Assembly: GCA_026419195.1 (NCBI GenBank)
Contig: JANZZV010000003.1
Location: forward strand, 111,464 to 175,463
Direction: 5' to 3'
DNA: 64,000 nucleotides
DNA from: Fervidobacterium sp.
Lineage (GTDB): Bacteria; Thermotogota; Thermotogae; Thermotogales; Fervidobacteriaceae
Below the pieces are notes generated by a model. That model made no database searches. It worked only from the letters and a program-made list of their open reading frames with translations, and had not been told where the DNA came from. Position 1 is the stretch's first letter. Every line of letters starts with the position of its first letter. This document shows positions 8,594-18,585 of the stretch, one piece after another. Position numbers and translations under genes: made by a program.

Positions 8594-9376
8594 CTATAAC
8601 TCTTGGCTTTTTTTGTAAGCTTCGTAAATAGCTGACATAATCGCACCTTTCACTCCGTTTTTCTCTAATTCATACAACCCGCGTATTGTCACACCTCCAG
8701 GCGATGATACAAGATATTTTAGTCTTGAAGGTTCCATGTTTATGTGTTCAAGTAACTTTATCGAACCTTCGAAAGTTCTCAAGACGATATCTCTCGCATA
8801 ATCAGGGTTTACACCTATATTTATCGCACCTTCAATAAAGCTTTCCAGTATAAATGCAACAAATGCCGGTCCGCTACTGTTGAGTACTGTAAACGCATCG
8901 AACTTCTCTTCTTCAAGTTCCATGAGCTCACCAAGTGGAGACATCAATTTTTCAAATTTCTTTCTGTCATCGTTTGATATTGAATCGGTATAGCATACTG
9001 CTGTTATCCCTATAGAAATCTTGGAAGTTATAGTTGGCATAATTCTAATTATTTTGCTTTTCTTTGTGGATTGCGATATATCAGAAATCTTTTTCCCAGC
9101 AGCCGTGCTTACCAATATCTTGTTATTCTCCTCTAAAGGTCTCAATTCTTCGTATACAACGGACGTTTGTTGTGGCTTAACGCATAAGAAAATGTAATCA
9201 GAGCTTTGGTAAACTTCCTTAACGGATGAACAAACTTTTACATTATCGTACCCTTCATACTTTCTAATTTTGTCAACAGAACGATTGTAGATATAAAATT
9301 CGTATTCATCATCTTTGTCAAGTACCTCAAGTATCATGCTACCAATATTTCCCACACCAATTATACCAATTCTCAT
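8594..9376 (-). CDS. proC: Pyrroline-5-carboxylate reductase
   Basis: It catalyses the last step of proline synthesis, the NAD(P)H-dependent reduction of pyrroline-5-carboxylate. The N-terminal Rossmann motif MRIGIIGVGNIGSM and the C-terminal SSPGGVTIRGLYELE, which forms part of the active site in the family, are both present. The length of 260 residues is normal. Its ATG overlaps the proB stop by 4 bp (ATGA), so it is translationally coupled. It is the last gene of the proA-proB-proC operon. Confidence 0.95.
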   Translation of the reverse strand: MRIGIIGVGNIGSMILEVLDKDDEYEFYIYNRSVDKIRKYEGYDNVKVCSSVKEVYQSSDYIFLCVKPQQTSVVYEELRPLEENNKILVSTAAGKKISDISQSTKKSKIIRIMPTITSKISIGITAVCYTDSISNDDRKKFEKLMSPLGELMELEEEKFDAFTVLNSSGPAFVAFILESFIEGAINIGVNPDYARDIVLRTFEGSIKLLEHINMEPSRLKYLVSSPGGVTIRGLYELEKNGVKGAIMSAIYEAYKKSQEL

Positions 9377-10440
9377 AACTTTCCCTCCAATATTGTGTTG
9401 TCAGCGTGGATTACTTCTTCATATGTAAAGATGTCTTCAGGTATTTCATTTGTCTTCATACCTTTAATAACCTCAACCTCATCAGAAGAATAATTAACAA
9501 TCCCCTTTGCAAACAACTTGTCGTTAAAGTAAATCGATACAACATCTCCTTTATCAAATTTCCCTTCTACTTTCAGTATACCAACTGGCAGCAAGCTTTT
9601 TCTCTTGGACATAGCTTCAAATGCCCCATCGTTTACGTATATCCTACCTTTAGGTTTGCTAATATACTTCAACCAAGAAAGTCTTTTGGAAAGCCTCCTA
9701 CCACTTTGAACTACAAACCTCGTCCCAGGATTTTCACCATTCAATACCCTTAGTATATTCCCAAGCTCATTACCGTTTATTATGTAAGTTTTAATACCAC
9801 TTTCTGCGGCCATCCTTCCAGCAATTATCTTTGAATCTATTCCTCCGCTTCCAAATGATGTCTTTTCAAGTTTCGCAATCTTTACTTGATCAAAACCCAC
9901 AACATATTCTTTTACAATCTCTCCATTCTCACCAATAACACCATCCACCGACGTTAAAAGTAACAGATAATCTGCTCCCCAGCATATCGAAAACATAGCA
10001 GAAAGTATATCATTATCGCCTAATTTTATCTCTTCAACAGCTACTGTATCATTTTCGTTTATTATGGGAATGACCTTAAAATTTTCCAAACCTATTAACG
10101 TGTTTCTCAAATTAAGAAATCTTGTCCTATCAGAAAAATCATCTCGAGTTAGAAGAATCTGTGCAACTTTCCTGTTGTAAAAACTGAATGCATTTTCATA
10201 TATATTCATAAGCTGCACTTGACCAACTGCACAAAGTGCTTGTTTTGAAACCATATCATGTGTATCTATCTTTAAAACTTTACGGCCACTGGCCGCAGCA
10301 CCGGATGTAACAATCGCCACTCTGTGTTTATTATTAAGGAGTTTGTTTACCGTGGCGACCATTTCAATAATGTACTCCTTTTTTATACCACCTTGCCCTA
10401 CTAAGAGATTACTACCCACCTTTAAAACAACTTTTGCCAC
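9373..10440 (-). CDS. proB: Glutamate 5-kinase with PUA domain
   Basis: It phosphorylates glutamate with ATP to start proline synthesis. The amino-acid kinase domain begins VVLKVGSNLLVG and holds NENDTVAVEEIKLGDNDILSA near residues 123-143, which binds substrate and nucleotide. A C-terminal PUA domain (about residues 265-350) is present, as in the full-length 355-residue family, where it affects proline feedback. The start is GTG 10440 with AGGGGGT about 8 nt upstream. It lies 4 bp after proA. Confidence 0.95.
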   Translation of the reverse strand: MAKVVLKVGSNLLVGQGGIKKEYIIEMVATVNKLLNNKHRVAIVTSGAAASGRKVLKIDTHDMVSKQALCAVGQVQLMNIYENAFSFYNRKVAQILLTRDDFSDRTRFLNLRNTLIGLENFKVIPIINENDTVAVEEIKLGDNDILSAMFSICWGADYLLLLTSVDGVIGENGEIVKEYVVGFDQVKIAKLEKTSFGSGGIDSKIIAGRMAAESGIKTYIINGNELGNILRVLNGENPGTRFVVQSGRRLSKRLSWLKYISKPKGRIYVNDGAFEAMSKRKSLLPVGILKVEGKFDKGDVVSIYFNDKLFAKGIVNYSSDEVEVIKGMKTNEIPEDIFTYEEVIHADNTILEGKL

Positions 10441-10444
10441 GTTT

Positions 10445-11692
10445 TTACCCCCTTACATGATAGTCACCAAAAATAATGAATTTTGTAGTTGTTAATTCTC
10501 TCAACCCTACCGGTCCTCTTGCGTGTAATTTTTGTGTGCTTATACCTATCTCTGCTCCCATCCCAAATTGTCCACCATCTGTAAACCTGGTCGAGGCATT
10601 TACATAGACCGCTGCTGAGTTTACTAAATTTAGAAATTTCATGGCGTTTGAGTAATTTTCTGTTAAGATAGCCTCTGAATGACTTGTGGAATACTTTCTT
10701 ATATGTTCTATTGCCTCATCAATAGATTCAACAACTTTAACCGAAACAATTAAATCTAAATACTCTGTCTCCCAGTCTTGGTCCGTTGCTGGAATGCAAT
10801 TTATAACCTGACATGTCTTTTCACAACCTCTGATTTCAACGTTTTTTGTGTCAAACAGATTCTTTAATTCAGGTAAAAATCTTGAAGCTATGTTCTTATG
10901 AACTAAAATAGTTTCCACAGCGTTACATGTACCTGGTCTTTGAGTTTTGGCATTGTCGACAACTCTAAGAGATTTTTCAATATCCGCACTTTCATCAACA
11001 AATATGTGACATACACCAGCTCCCGTTTCCAGTACTGGAACAGTTGAGTTTTTGACAACATAATCTATCAGTCCTTTCCCACCGCGTGGAACAACTAGAT
11101 CTATTAATCCGTTCTGTTTAATAATGTAGTCAACAACACTGCGATCTGTTGATTCAACAAGTTCAACAGCATATTCTGGAATAAACGATTCTTTTAACGC
11201 CTCTTTTATAACTTTTAATATGAATTTATTAGTGTTCAACGCATCAGAACCACCTTTTAATAGTATGCTATTACCAGATTTGAGTGCAAGAGCAGTAGTT
11301 TCAACTGTAACATTTGGTCTTGATTCGTAGATAATAGCTATGACACCTAATGGTACCCGTACCTTATAAATTCTCAAACCATCTTCTCTTGTGTAAGAAT
11401 CGACAACTTCGCCAACAGGATCTTTTAAACTTGCCACAGTATAACATGCGTTTATCATCTCGTCTATCCTTTTATCATTTAACCTAAGTCTATCGATTAG
11501 TGATTCACGAAGGCCTGCTACCTTTGCAACTTCAACATCTTTGGAATTTTCCAAGATTATCTCTTTCCGATATTTCTCGATCTTTTCGGCAATTATTTTC
11601 AAAGCTTTGTTCTTTTCTTTTGTGTTTATTGAAGATAAAATTACCGAAGCGTCTCTTAACCTAAGAAGTTTTTGAGCCAATTCATTGTACAC
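10445..11692 (-). CDS. proA: Gamma-glutamyl phosphate reductase
   Basis: It reduces glutamyl phosphate to glutamate semialdehyde with NADPH, the second step of proline synthesis. It belongs to the aldehyde dehydrogenase superfamily; the catalytic cysteine lies in RPGTCNAVETILVH, and FTDGGQFGMGAEIGISTQKLHARGP is the usual C-terminal family block. The length of 415 residues is normal. It starts with GTG 11692 behind a strong AAAGGAGGG site and is the first gene of the proline operon, divergent from hppA. Confidence 0.95.
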   Translation of the reverse strand: MYNELAQKLLRLRDASVILSSINTKEKNKALKIIAEKIEKYRKEIILENSKDVEVAKVAGLRESLIDRLRLNDKRIDEMINACYTVASLKDPVGEVVDSYTREDGLRIYKVRVPLGVIAIIYESRPNVTVETTALALKSGNSILLKGGSDALNTNKFILKVIKEALKESFIPEYAVELVESTDRSVVDYIIKQNGLIDLVVPRGGKGLIDYVVKNSTVPVLETGAGVCHIFVDESADIEKSLRVVDNAKTQRPGTCNAVETILVHKNIASRFLPELKNLFDTKNVEIRGCEKTCQVINCIPATDQDWETEYLDLIVSVKVVESIDEAIEHIRKYSTSHSEAILTENYSNAMKFLNLVNSAAVYVNASTRFTDGGQFGMGAEIGISTQKLHARGPVGLRELTTTKFIIFGDYHVRG

Positions 11693-11735
11693 GATTTATC
11701 CCTCCTTTGAGTTTCTAGTATTAACTTTTTCGCAT

Positions 11736-11741
11736 ATTATA
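11736..11741 (-). promoter_or_regulatory. Extended -10 element of the proABC operon
   Basis: On the minus strand the sequence reads ATGGTATAATATG. It includes a perfect TATAAT preceded by TGG, an extended -10, 44 bp before the proA start. No consensus -35 is visible. It faces the hppA promoter 36 bp away. Confidence 0.65.
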
Positions 11742-11776
11742 CCATAAATATGAATAATTTTATAACTTAAGTATGG

Positions 11777-11782
11777 TATAAT
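11777..11782 (+). promoter_or_regulatory. Extended -10 element of hppA
   Basis: ATGGTATAATATACC holds a perfect TATAAT with an upstream TGG and lies in a small dyad (GGTAT...ATACC). It is 52 bp before the hppA start. Confidence 0.65.
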
Positions 11783-11833
11783 ATACCAAAAGTCTCATCG
11801 AACGTTATCTTCTTTGCAAAGGAGGGGAGAACT

Positions 11834-13987
11834 ATGGAACTACTTTTCTTTTTTGTTCCGTTTGTGGGGCTTTTGGTGGTTTATATTAACTTCTCGGCTA
11901 TGCTTAAAAAACCTGAAGGTACAGACCTAATGAAAGAGATTTCGTCTTTAATTCGTCGTGGTGCCGACACATTTATTAACCATGAGTACAGAACCGTACT
12001 TACGTATGCTATCGTTATTGCCGTTGTTCTATCAATATTAACAGCATGGTATGTCGGTGTTGCCTTTTTAGTTGGAGCAGCGATGAGTTCACTTGCTGGA
12101 TACATTGGAATGAAGGCTGCTACAAGGGCGAACGCAAGGGTAACCGAACAAGCAAGGTTAACAAAACAAATAGGTAAAGCTTTAAAAGTCGCATTCCAAG
12201 GTGGCTCTGTTATGGGAATATCTGTAGCAAGCTTGGCTTTGTTAGGTTTGAACATTGTTATACTACTTTTTAAACATCAACTTGAACAGAGTTCTATGAT
12301 ACTTGTTCAAAATCGGATTGGTGTAAGTTTCATACCTTTTGCAATGACAATATCAGGCTACGCACTCGGTTGCTCAATAGTCGCTATGTTTGACAGGGTA
12401 GGGGGAGGAGTTTACACAAAAGCGGCTGACATGGCTGCAGATCTTGTTGGTAAGACCGAATTAAAGCTACCAGAGGATGATCCGAGAAATCCAGCAACTA
12501 TCGCTGATAATGTAGGTGACAACGTGGGAGATGTTGCCGGACTTGGCGCAGATCTTTTAGAAAGTTACATGGGTGCAATACTGTCAGTTATAGTTTTAGC
12601 GTGCTATACATTTGTGCTTTCTGGACAAAAATACTATGATGTTCTTCTAAATTTGGTGTATTACCCTGTTGGTTTTGCAGCTGTTGGTTTAATATCGTGC
12701 ATCGTAGGAATTCTGTTCGTCATACTAAAAAAATCTTCAGATAAACCTCATGCAGAATTAAACTATTCGCTGATAATATCAGCGTTACTAACAATTATTG
12801 GTAACTATTTCTTCACTGATATTATCCTAAACAAACCAAATTACCAAGAAGCGTTGGTACTATACGGTTTTAGATTTGGACCATTTTCCGCATTCTTTGC
12901 CGCAATAATAGGTATATTTGCTGGAATAATCATTGGTTTGCTCGCGGAATATTACACTTCAGATAACTTTACCCCAACAAAAAGGCTGAGTTATAAATCG
13001 ATCGATGGAACGGGGATGGTTATAAGCGGTGGGATGGCACTTGGTATGAAAAGCACATTTTTACCATGTTTGGTTCTTTTCTTTTCAATATATCTTGCCG
13101 ATAGACTCTCTGGTCTTTATGGTGTTGCTATGGCTGCAGTAGGAATGTTATCGTTTGTTGGAACATCTGTAACTGTGGATTCATACGGACCCATAGCGGA
13201 TAATGCAGGTGGTATTAGTGAAATGGCTGGACTTGAACCTGAGGTTAGGCATATAACCGATAGACTTGACATGGTTGGAAATACAACAGCTGCTATAGGA
13301 AAAGGATTTGCAATAGGTTCGGCATCACTTGCTGCATTATCACTTTTTGCATCTTACATGTTCTCACAAACTACACCTGGTGAATATGTTAAAAGTATAC
13401 AAGAATTGCTTAATTTAAATATAATAAACTCAAGGACACTTGGTGGAGCTGTTTTGGGTGCTTCATTACCTTACCTTTTCAGTGGAATATTGATAGAAGC
13501 AGTTGTCAAATCAGCTGGAAAGATGGTTGAAGAAATAAGAAGACAAGTGAAAGAAAAACCAGGTATTCTCGATGGAAAAGAGAAGCCTGATTATGAAAAA
13601 TGTATAGCTATTAGCGCTGATGGGGCTTTACGTGAGATGGTGTTACCAGCCATGATATCTATCGCCACTCCGCTTATATCTGGTTTCCTTTTTGGTGTTC
13701 AATTTGTTGGTGGATTACTTGTTGGTACAACGCTTAGTGGTATCATGCTTGCGTTATACACAGCTAACGCAGGAGGGGCTTGGGACAACGCAAAAAAACA
13801 TCTTGAGCAAGGTAAAATCAAAGGCTTAGGAAAGGGATCACCTGAACATGCAGCACTCGTTGTGGGCGATACTGTGGGTGATCCGTTGAAAGATACCGTT
13901 GGTCCAAGTTTGGATATACTGATAAAAATAATGGCTGTTGTATCGTTAATCTTTGCTCCCTTATTTGAAAGATTCAGTATCTTGTAA
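11834..13987 (+). CDS. hppA: Membrane-bound, K+-dependent ion-pumping pyrophosphatase
   Basis: It couples pyrophosphate hydrolysis to ion export across the inner membrane. The 717-residue protein has about 16 membrane helices and the conserved loops GGGVYTKAADMAADLVGKTE, EDDPRNPATIADNVGDNVGD and, near the C-terminus, GDTVGDPLKDTVGPSLD, which bind Mg-pyrophosphate. GNTTAAIGKGFAIGS has Ala where K+-independent pumps have Lys, so K+ dependence is predicted. The T. maritima enzyme of this group pumps Na+, so Na+ is the likely ion (inference). AAAGGAGGGG precedes ATG 11834. Confidence 0.95.
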   Translation: MELLFFFVPFVGLLVVYINFSAMLKKPEGTDLMKEISSLIRRGADTFINHEYRTVLTYAIVIAVVLSILTAWYVGVAFLVGAAMSSLAGYIGMKAATRANARVTEQARLTKQIGKALKVAFQGGSVMGISVASLALLGLNIVILLFKHQLEQSSMILVQNRIGVSFIPFAMTISGYALGCSIVAMFDRVGGGVYTKAADMAADLVGKTELKLPEDDPRNPATIADNVGDNVGDVAGLGADLLESYMGAILSVIVLACYTFVLSGQKYYDVLLNLVYYPVGFAAVGLISCIVGILFVILKKSSDKPHAELNYSLIISALLTIIGNYFFTDIILNKPNYQEALVLYGFRFGPFSAFFAAIIGIFAGIIIGLLAEYYTSDNFTPTKRLSYKSIDGTGMVISGGMALGMKSTFLPCLVLFFSIYLADRLSGLYGVAMAAVGMLSFVGTSVTVDSYGPIADNAGGISEMAGLEPEVRHITDRLDMVGNTTAAIGKGFAIGSASLAALSLFASYMFSQTTPGEYVKSIQELLNLNIINSRTLGGAVLGASLPYLFSGILIEAVVKSAGKMVEEIRRQVKEKPGILDGKEKPDYEKCIAISADGALREMVLPAMISIATPLISGFLFGVQFVGGLLVGTTLSGIMLALYTANAGGAWDNAKKHLEQGKIKGLGKGSPEHAALVVGDTVGDPLKDTVGPSLDILIKIMAVVSLIFAPLFERFSIL

Positions 13988-14049
13988 CATTTTCTTTCAA
14001 GCAACGGACATTGAAACACTTGAAATAAGAGAAAAGTATGGTAAAATGA

Positions 14050-14055
14050 TATAAT
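14050..14055 (+). promoter_or_regulatory. -10 element of tRNA-Pro
   Basis: TATAAT lies 22 bp before the mature tRNA start. A clear -35 at the usual spacing is not visible. Confidence 0.5.
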
Positions 14056-14077
14056 AGCAGACAAAAAATAATCAAAT

Positions 14078-14154
14078 CGGGGTGTAGCGCAGGTGGCTAG
14101 CGCGCTTGCATGGGGCGCAAGAGGTCGCTGGTTCAAGTCCAGTCACCCCGACCA
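14078..14154 (+). tRNA. tRNA-Pro (anticodon GGG)
   Basis: The 77-nt sequence folds fully. Acceptor CGGGGTG pairs with CACCCCG; the D stem is GCGC/GCGC; anticodon stem CTTGC/GCAAG encloses a 7-nt loop with GGG at 14112-14114; the T arm is GCTGG-TTCAAGT-CCAGT. CCA is encoded. The anticodon GGG reads CCC and CCU proline codons. Confidence 0.96.
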
Positions 14155-14156
14155 AA

Positions 14157-14197
14157 ATCGGACTTCGAATCGAGATTCGGAGTCCGATTTTTTTTTT
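14157..14197 (+). terminator. Intrinsic terminator after tRNA-Pro
   Basis: ATCGGACTTCGAAT pairs with ATTCGGAGTCCGAT with one mismatch around a 3-nt loop, and a run of ten T residues follows. It lies 3 nt after the tRNA CCA. The remaining bases up to murD (14198-14366) show no further feature. Confidence 0.92.
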
Positions 14198-14366
14198 ACG
14201 TTAACAAACCAAGATCTACAAGGAGTTTGAAAAAGTCCAATGTTGTTTTGGAAATATAACTTTTTATTAAACAAAGAATTATCATGAATGATAAAATATA
14301 TTCCAGAAAGGATAAACAAGCTAGGGTTGGTATTAGCAATTTTTAACAAAGAGGAGTGTGACATTT

Positions 14367-15635
14367 GTGAAATATGCGCTATTAGGTTTCGGATTAAGTA
14401 ATAAGTACGCAGCAAAGTTTTTGATGAAAATTGGTGAAGAGATCTTTGTTAGCGAAGGTGGGAAACTTTCGCAAGACGATAAAAAATTCCTTGATGAAAA
14501 CAAAATACCATACGAAGAAGGAGAAAATTCCGAAAAAATTCTTCAAGCAGAGGTAATATTAACCAGTCCAAGTGTACCTCACAACCATCCTGTACTTGTC
14601 AAAGCTCAACAGCTAGGAAAATACGTTGATACCGAGATAACGTACTTTATGAAATACTTAGACTGGAACCCAAAAATCATCGCCGTCACCGGCTCGGTAG
14701 GCAAAAGTACAACAGTTGCAATGATAAATCACTTAATTTCAAAATTTTCATCGTCTCAAATCTCTGGAAATTTTGGAATTCCGATTGCACAAGTATTATT
14801 AGAGGGAAAAAAGCCAGGTTATATAGTTGTTGAAATAAGTAGTTTTCAATTGTATTGGACACCCTATTTCAAACCTCATGTTGCCGTCATAACAAACATC
14901 TATCCAAATCATCTTGACTGGCATCCAACGATGGAACATTACGCAAACTCAAAAATGAAAATTGCGAAATTTCAGGATAAACAAGACTATTTTATCTACA
15001 ATCCAAAAGATACTGAAACACTCAAAAGAATTCAATACGTACAAGCAACAAAAGTACCTTTTATCGCAGATTTTGAATTTGAAGAAATCCCATTCCACAT
15101 ACGCACAAGACAGAATGTCGAAAACATAGCCGCTGCAAAGACAGTTATTAACGTACTCAACTTACAATTTAATATGAACATGCTTGAAGATTTTGTCCCA
15201 CTTCCACACAGAATGGAATATTGTGGGACAATAAACGGTGCACATTACTACAACGACTCGAAAGCGACAAATGCGGCTGCAGTTGTTAAAGCTCTTGAAA
15301 ACTTCGACAAGAATCTCTTTCTTATAATCGCTGGCAAAGGAAAAAATGAAGATTACACTGTTTTAGCTGATAAAATAAAAGAAAAATGTAAACACGTGGC
15401 AATAATCGGTCCCATAGCTGATTCAATCGAACCTTACCTAAAAGAAAGGAATGTGAATTACAAAAGGTATTCTGATATTGAGCAAGCAGTAAGAGAAATA
15501 TCTCAGATAGCAAGAGAAGGAGATTTCGTACTTTTGGGACCGGCTGGTGCAAGCTACGACGCGTACAAAAACTTCGAAGAAAGAGGCAACCACTACAAAA
15601 AAATAGTTAAAGAAATTCAAGATGCTTTTTCTTAA
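14367..15635 (+). CDS. murD: UDP-N-acetylmuramoylalanine-D-glutamate ligase
   Basis: This cytoplasmic peptidoglycan precursor enzyme adds an acidic residue to UDP-MurNAc-L-Ala. It shows the Rossmann-like N-domain (MKYALLGFGLSNKYAAKF), the ATP-binding loop VTGSVGKSTTVAMI, the central NIYPNHLDWHPTMEHY metal/ATP region and the C-domain motif YNDSKATNAAA. The length (422 residues) is slightly below the usual 430-450. Start GTG 14367 is chosen because GAGGAG at 14351-14356 is 10 nt away, while GTG 14358 is only 1 nt after it. It stands alone, with no other mur genes beside it. Confidence 0.92.
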   Translation: MKYALLGFGLSNKYAAKFLMKIGEEIFVSEGGKLSQDDKKFLDENKIPYEEGENSEKILQAEVILTSPSVPHNHPVLVKAQQLGKYVDTEITYFMKYLDWNPKIIAVTGSVGKSTTVAMINHLISKFSSSQISGNFGIPIAQVLLEGKKPGYIVVEISSFQLYWTPYFKPHVAVITNIYPNHLDWHPTMEHYANSKMKIAKFQDKQDYFIYNPKDTETLKRIQYVQATKVPFIADFEFEEIPFHIRTRQNVENIAAAKTVINVLNLQFNMNMLEDFVPLPHRMEYCGTINGAHYYNDSKATNAAAVVKALENFDKNLFLIIAGKGKNEDYTVLADKIKEKCKHVAIIGPIADSIEPYLKERNVNYKRYSDIEQAVREISQIAREGDFVLLGPAGASYDAYKNFEERGNHYKKIVKEIQDAFS

Positions 15636-15704
15636 GGGTCTGAAGTAAAGCTTAATCGTGAATATGCCTTAGAATTTGGACAAAAATAGAGAGGAGGACT
15701 TTTC

Positions 15705-17069
15705 ATGATAGGTTATGAAATATTCATACGTTCGTTCGCAGATTCAAACGATGACGGAATAGGTGATTTTAGGGGTATTGCACAGAAGGTAGATTACTTT
15801 AAAATGTTGGGAGTCGATCTTATCTGGCTAACTCCGCATTTCAAATCTCCAAGTTATCATGGATACGATATTATTGACTATTTTGACACTAACAGTACGT
15901 TTGGTTCTTTGGAAGATTTCAGATACATGGTTGATACACTCCATGCAAATGGAATAAAGCTGATAATAGACTTACCACTTAACCATGTTTCAGACAGACA
16001 TCCTTGGTTCAAAGCTGCCATGAATGGTGAAAAGCCTTATGTGGACTATTTTCTCTGGGTACAACCTCATTTTAACACAGCAGAGAAAAGACACTGGGAT
16101 GAGGAATTGCTTTGGCACAACAGAAATGGAAAATGGTACTATGGTGTTTTCGGTGGTTCTTCACCAGATCTGAACTATGAAAATCCGGAAGTTGTGGAAA
16201 AGTCACTAGAAATTGTTGAATTCTGGCTCAAACAAGGTGTTGATGGTTTTAGATTCGATGCAGCAAAACATATATATGACTACGACATAGAAGAAGGGAC
16301 GTTCAGATACAAACACGACAAGAATGTAAATTATTGGCAACTCGTAATGGATAAGGCACGTTCTGTTAAAGGTGCGGAGGTGTTCGCTGTTACAGAAGTC
16401 TGGGATGACCCTGAGATAGTTGACAGATACGCTAAAACTATAGGTTGTTCTTTCAACTTTTACTTTACAGAAGCGATAAGGGAATCGATGCAACATGGCG
16501 CTGTGTACAAAATTGTTGACTGTTTCCAAAGAACTCTTACAAAGAAGCCGTACAAGCCAAGTAATTTCACAGGCAACCATGACATGCACAGATTAGCTCA
16601 ATTGCTACCACAAGAAGAGCAAAGAAAGGTATTCTTCGGTTTGCTGATGACAACTCCTGGTGTCCCATTCATCTATTATGGTGATGAACTTGGAATGAAA
16701 GGCATGTACGATTCAACCTTTACAGAAGATGTAATCGAACCATTCCCTTGGTACGCTTCATTGTCTGGTGAAGGACAAACATTTTGGAAGGCAGTAAGAT
16801 TCAACAGAGCATTTACAGGCGTTGCTGTTGAAGAACAAATAAATAGAGAGACAAGTCTTTTGAAAGAAGTAATAAATTGGACAAACTTTAGAAAAGAAAA
16901 TCCATGGCTTGAAAACGCCTGGATCGAGAATGTTACACATAATACTTTCACAATCGCTTACACGGTCACTGATGGCTTACACGGTATAAGGGTTTATGTG
17001 AACATATCTGGGCATCGAGAGAATTTCGAAGGTATTTCATTAAAACCTTACGAAGTAAAAGTTATGTGA
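15705..17069 (+). CDS. GH13 alpha-amylase family glycoside hydrolase (cytoplasmic)
   Basis: This is a 454-residue (beta/alpha)8 barrel of family GH13 with all conserved regions: DLPLNHVS (I), GFRFDAAKH with the nucleophile Asp (II), VFAVTEVWD with the acid/base Glu (III) and FTGNHD (IV). There is no signal peptide, so it acts inside the cell on maltodextrins or similar alpha-glucans. It starts MIGYEIFIRSFADSNDDGIGDFRG, like Thermotoga intracellular amylases and maltodextrin glucosidases. Whether it is an alpha-amylase, alpha-glucosidase or transferase cannot be decided from sequence. AGAGGAGGAC precedes the ATG. Confidence 0.9.
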   Translation: MIGYEIFIRSFADSNDDGIGDFRGIAQKVDYFKMLGVDLIWLTPHFKSPSYHGYDIIDYFDTNSTFGSLEDFRYMVDTLHANGIKLIIDLPLNHVSDRHPWFKAAMNGEKPYVDYFLWVQPHFNTAEKRHWDEELLWHNRNGKWYYGVFGGSSPDLNYENPEVVEKSLEIVEFWLKQGVDGFRFDAAKHIYDYDIEEGTFRYKHDKNVNYWQLVMDKARSVKGAEVFAVTEVWDDPEIVDRYAKTIGCSFNFYFTEAIRESMQHGAVYKIVDCFQRTLTKKPYKPSNFTGNHDMHRLAQLLPQEEQRKVFFGLLMTTPGVPFIYYGDELGMKGMYDSTFTEDVIEPFPWYASLSGEGQTFWKAVRFNRAFTGVAVEEQINRETSLLKEVINWTNFRKENPWLENAWIENVTHNTFTIAYTVTDGLHGIRVYVNISGHRENFEGISLKPYEVKVM

Positions 17070-17084
17070 TCTACTACGTGAAAG

Positions 17085-18477
<1,393 letters not shown>

Positions 18478-18481
18478 AAAC

Positions 18482-18511
18482 AAAAAGCCTGGTGTTTCAC
18501 CAGGCTTTTTT
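18482..18511 (+). terminator. Intrinsic terminator of eno
   Basis: AAGCCTGGTG, a TTT loop and CACCAGGCTT form a perfect stem, followed by a T-run, 4 bp after the eno stop. Confidence 0.93.
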
Positions 18512-18531
18512 AGTTTAAATGTAGACAATCG

Positions 18532-18572
18532 AAAAAACACACTCCCTCAAAATTTGAGGGAGTGTGTTTTTT
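18532..18572. terminator. Bidirectional terminator between eno and ompB-like gene
   Basis: A near-perfect palindrome (CACACTCCCTCAAA and its complement) is flanked by six A residues on the left and six T residues on the right. It ends the minus-strand ompB-like gene and backs up the eno terminator. Confidence 0.9.
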
Positions 18573-18585
18573 AATTCTAACCAAA

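Noticed and set aside
11881-12255. 124-residue minus-strand open frame
   Set aside because: It is antisense to conserved hppA sequence and shows no domain or initiation signal.
16206-16589. 127-residue minus-strand open frame
   Set aside because: It lies wholly inside the GH13 gene, has no ribosome site and encodes a low-quality Cys/Phe/Val-rich sequence; it is a shadow frame.
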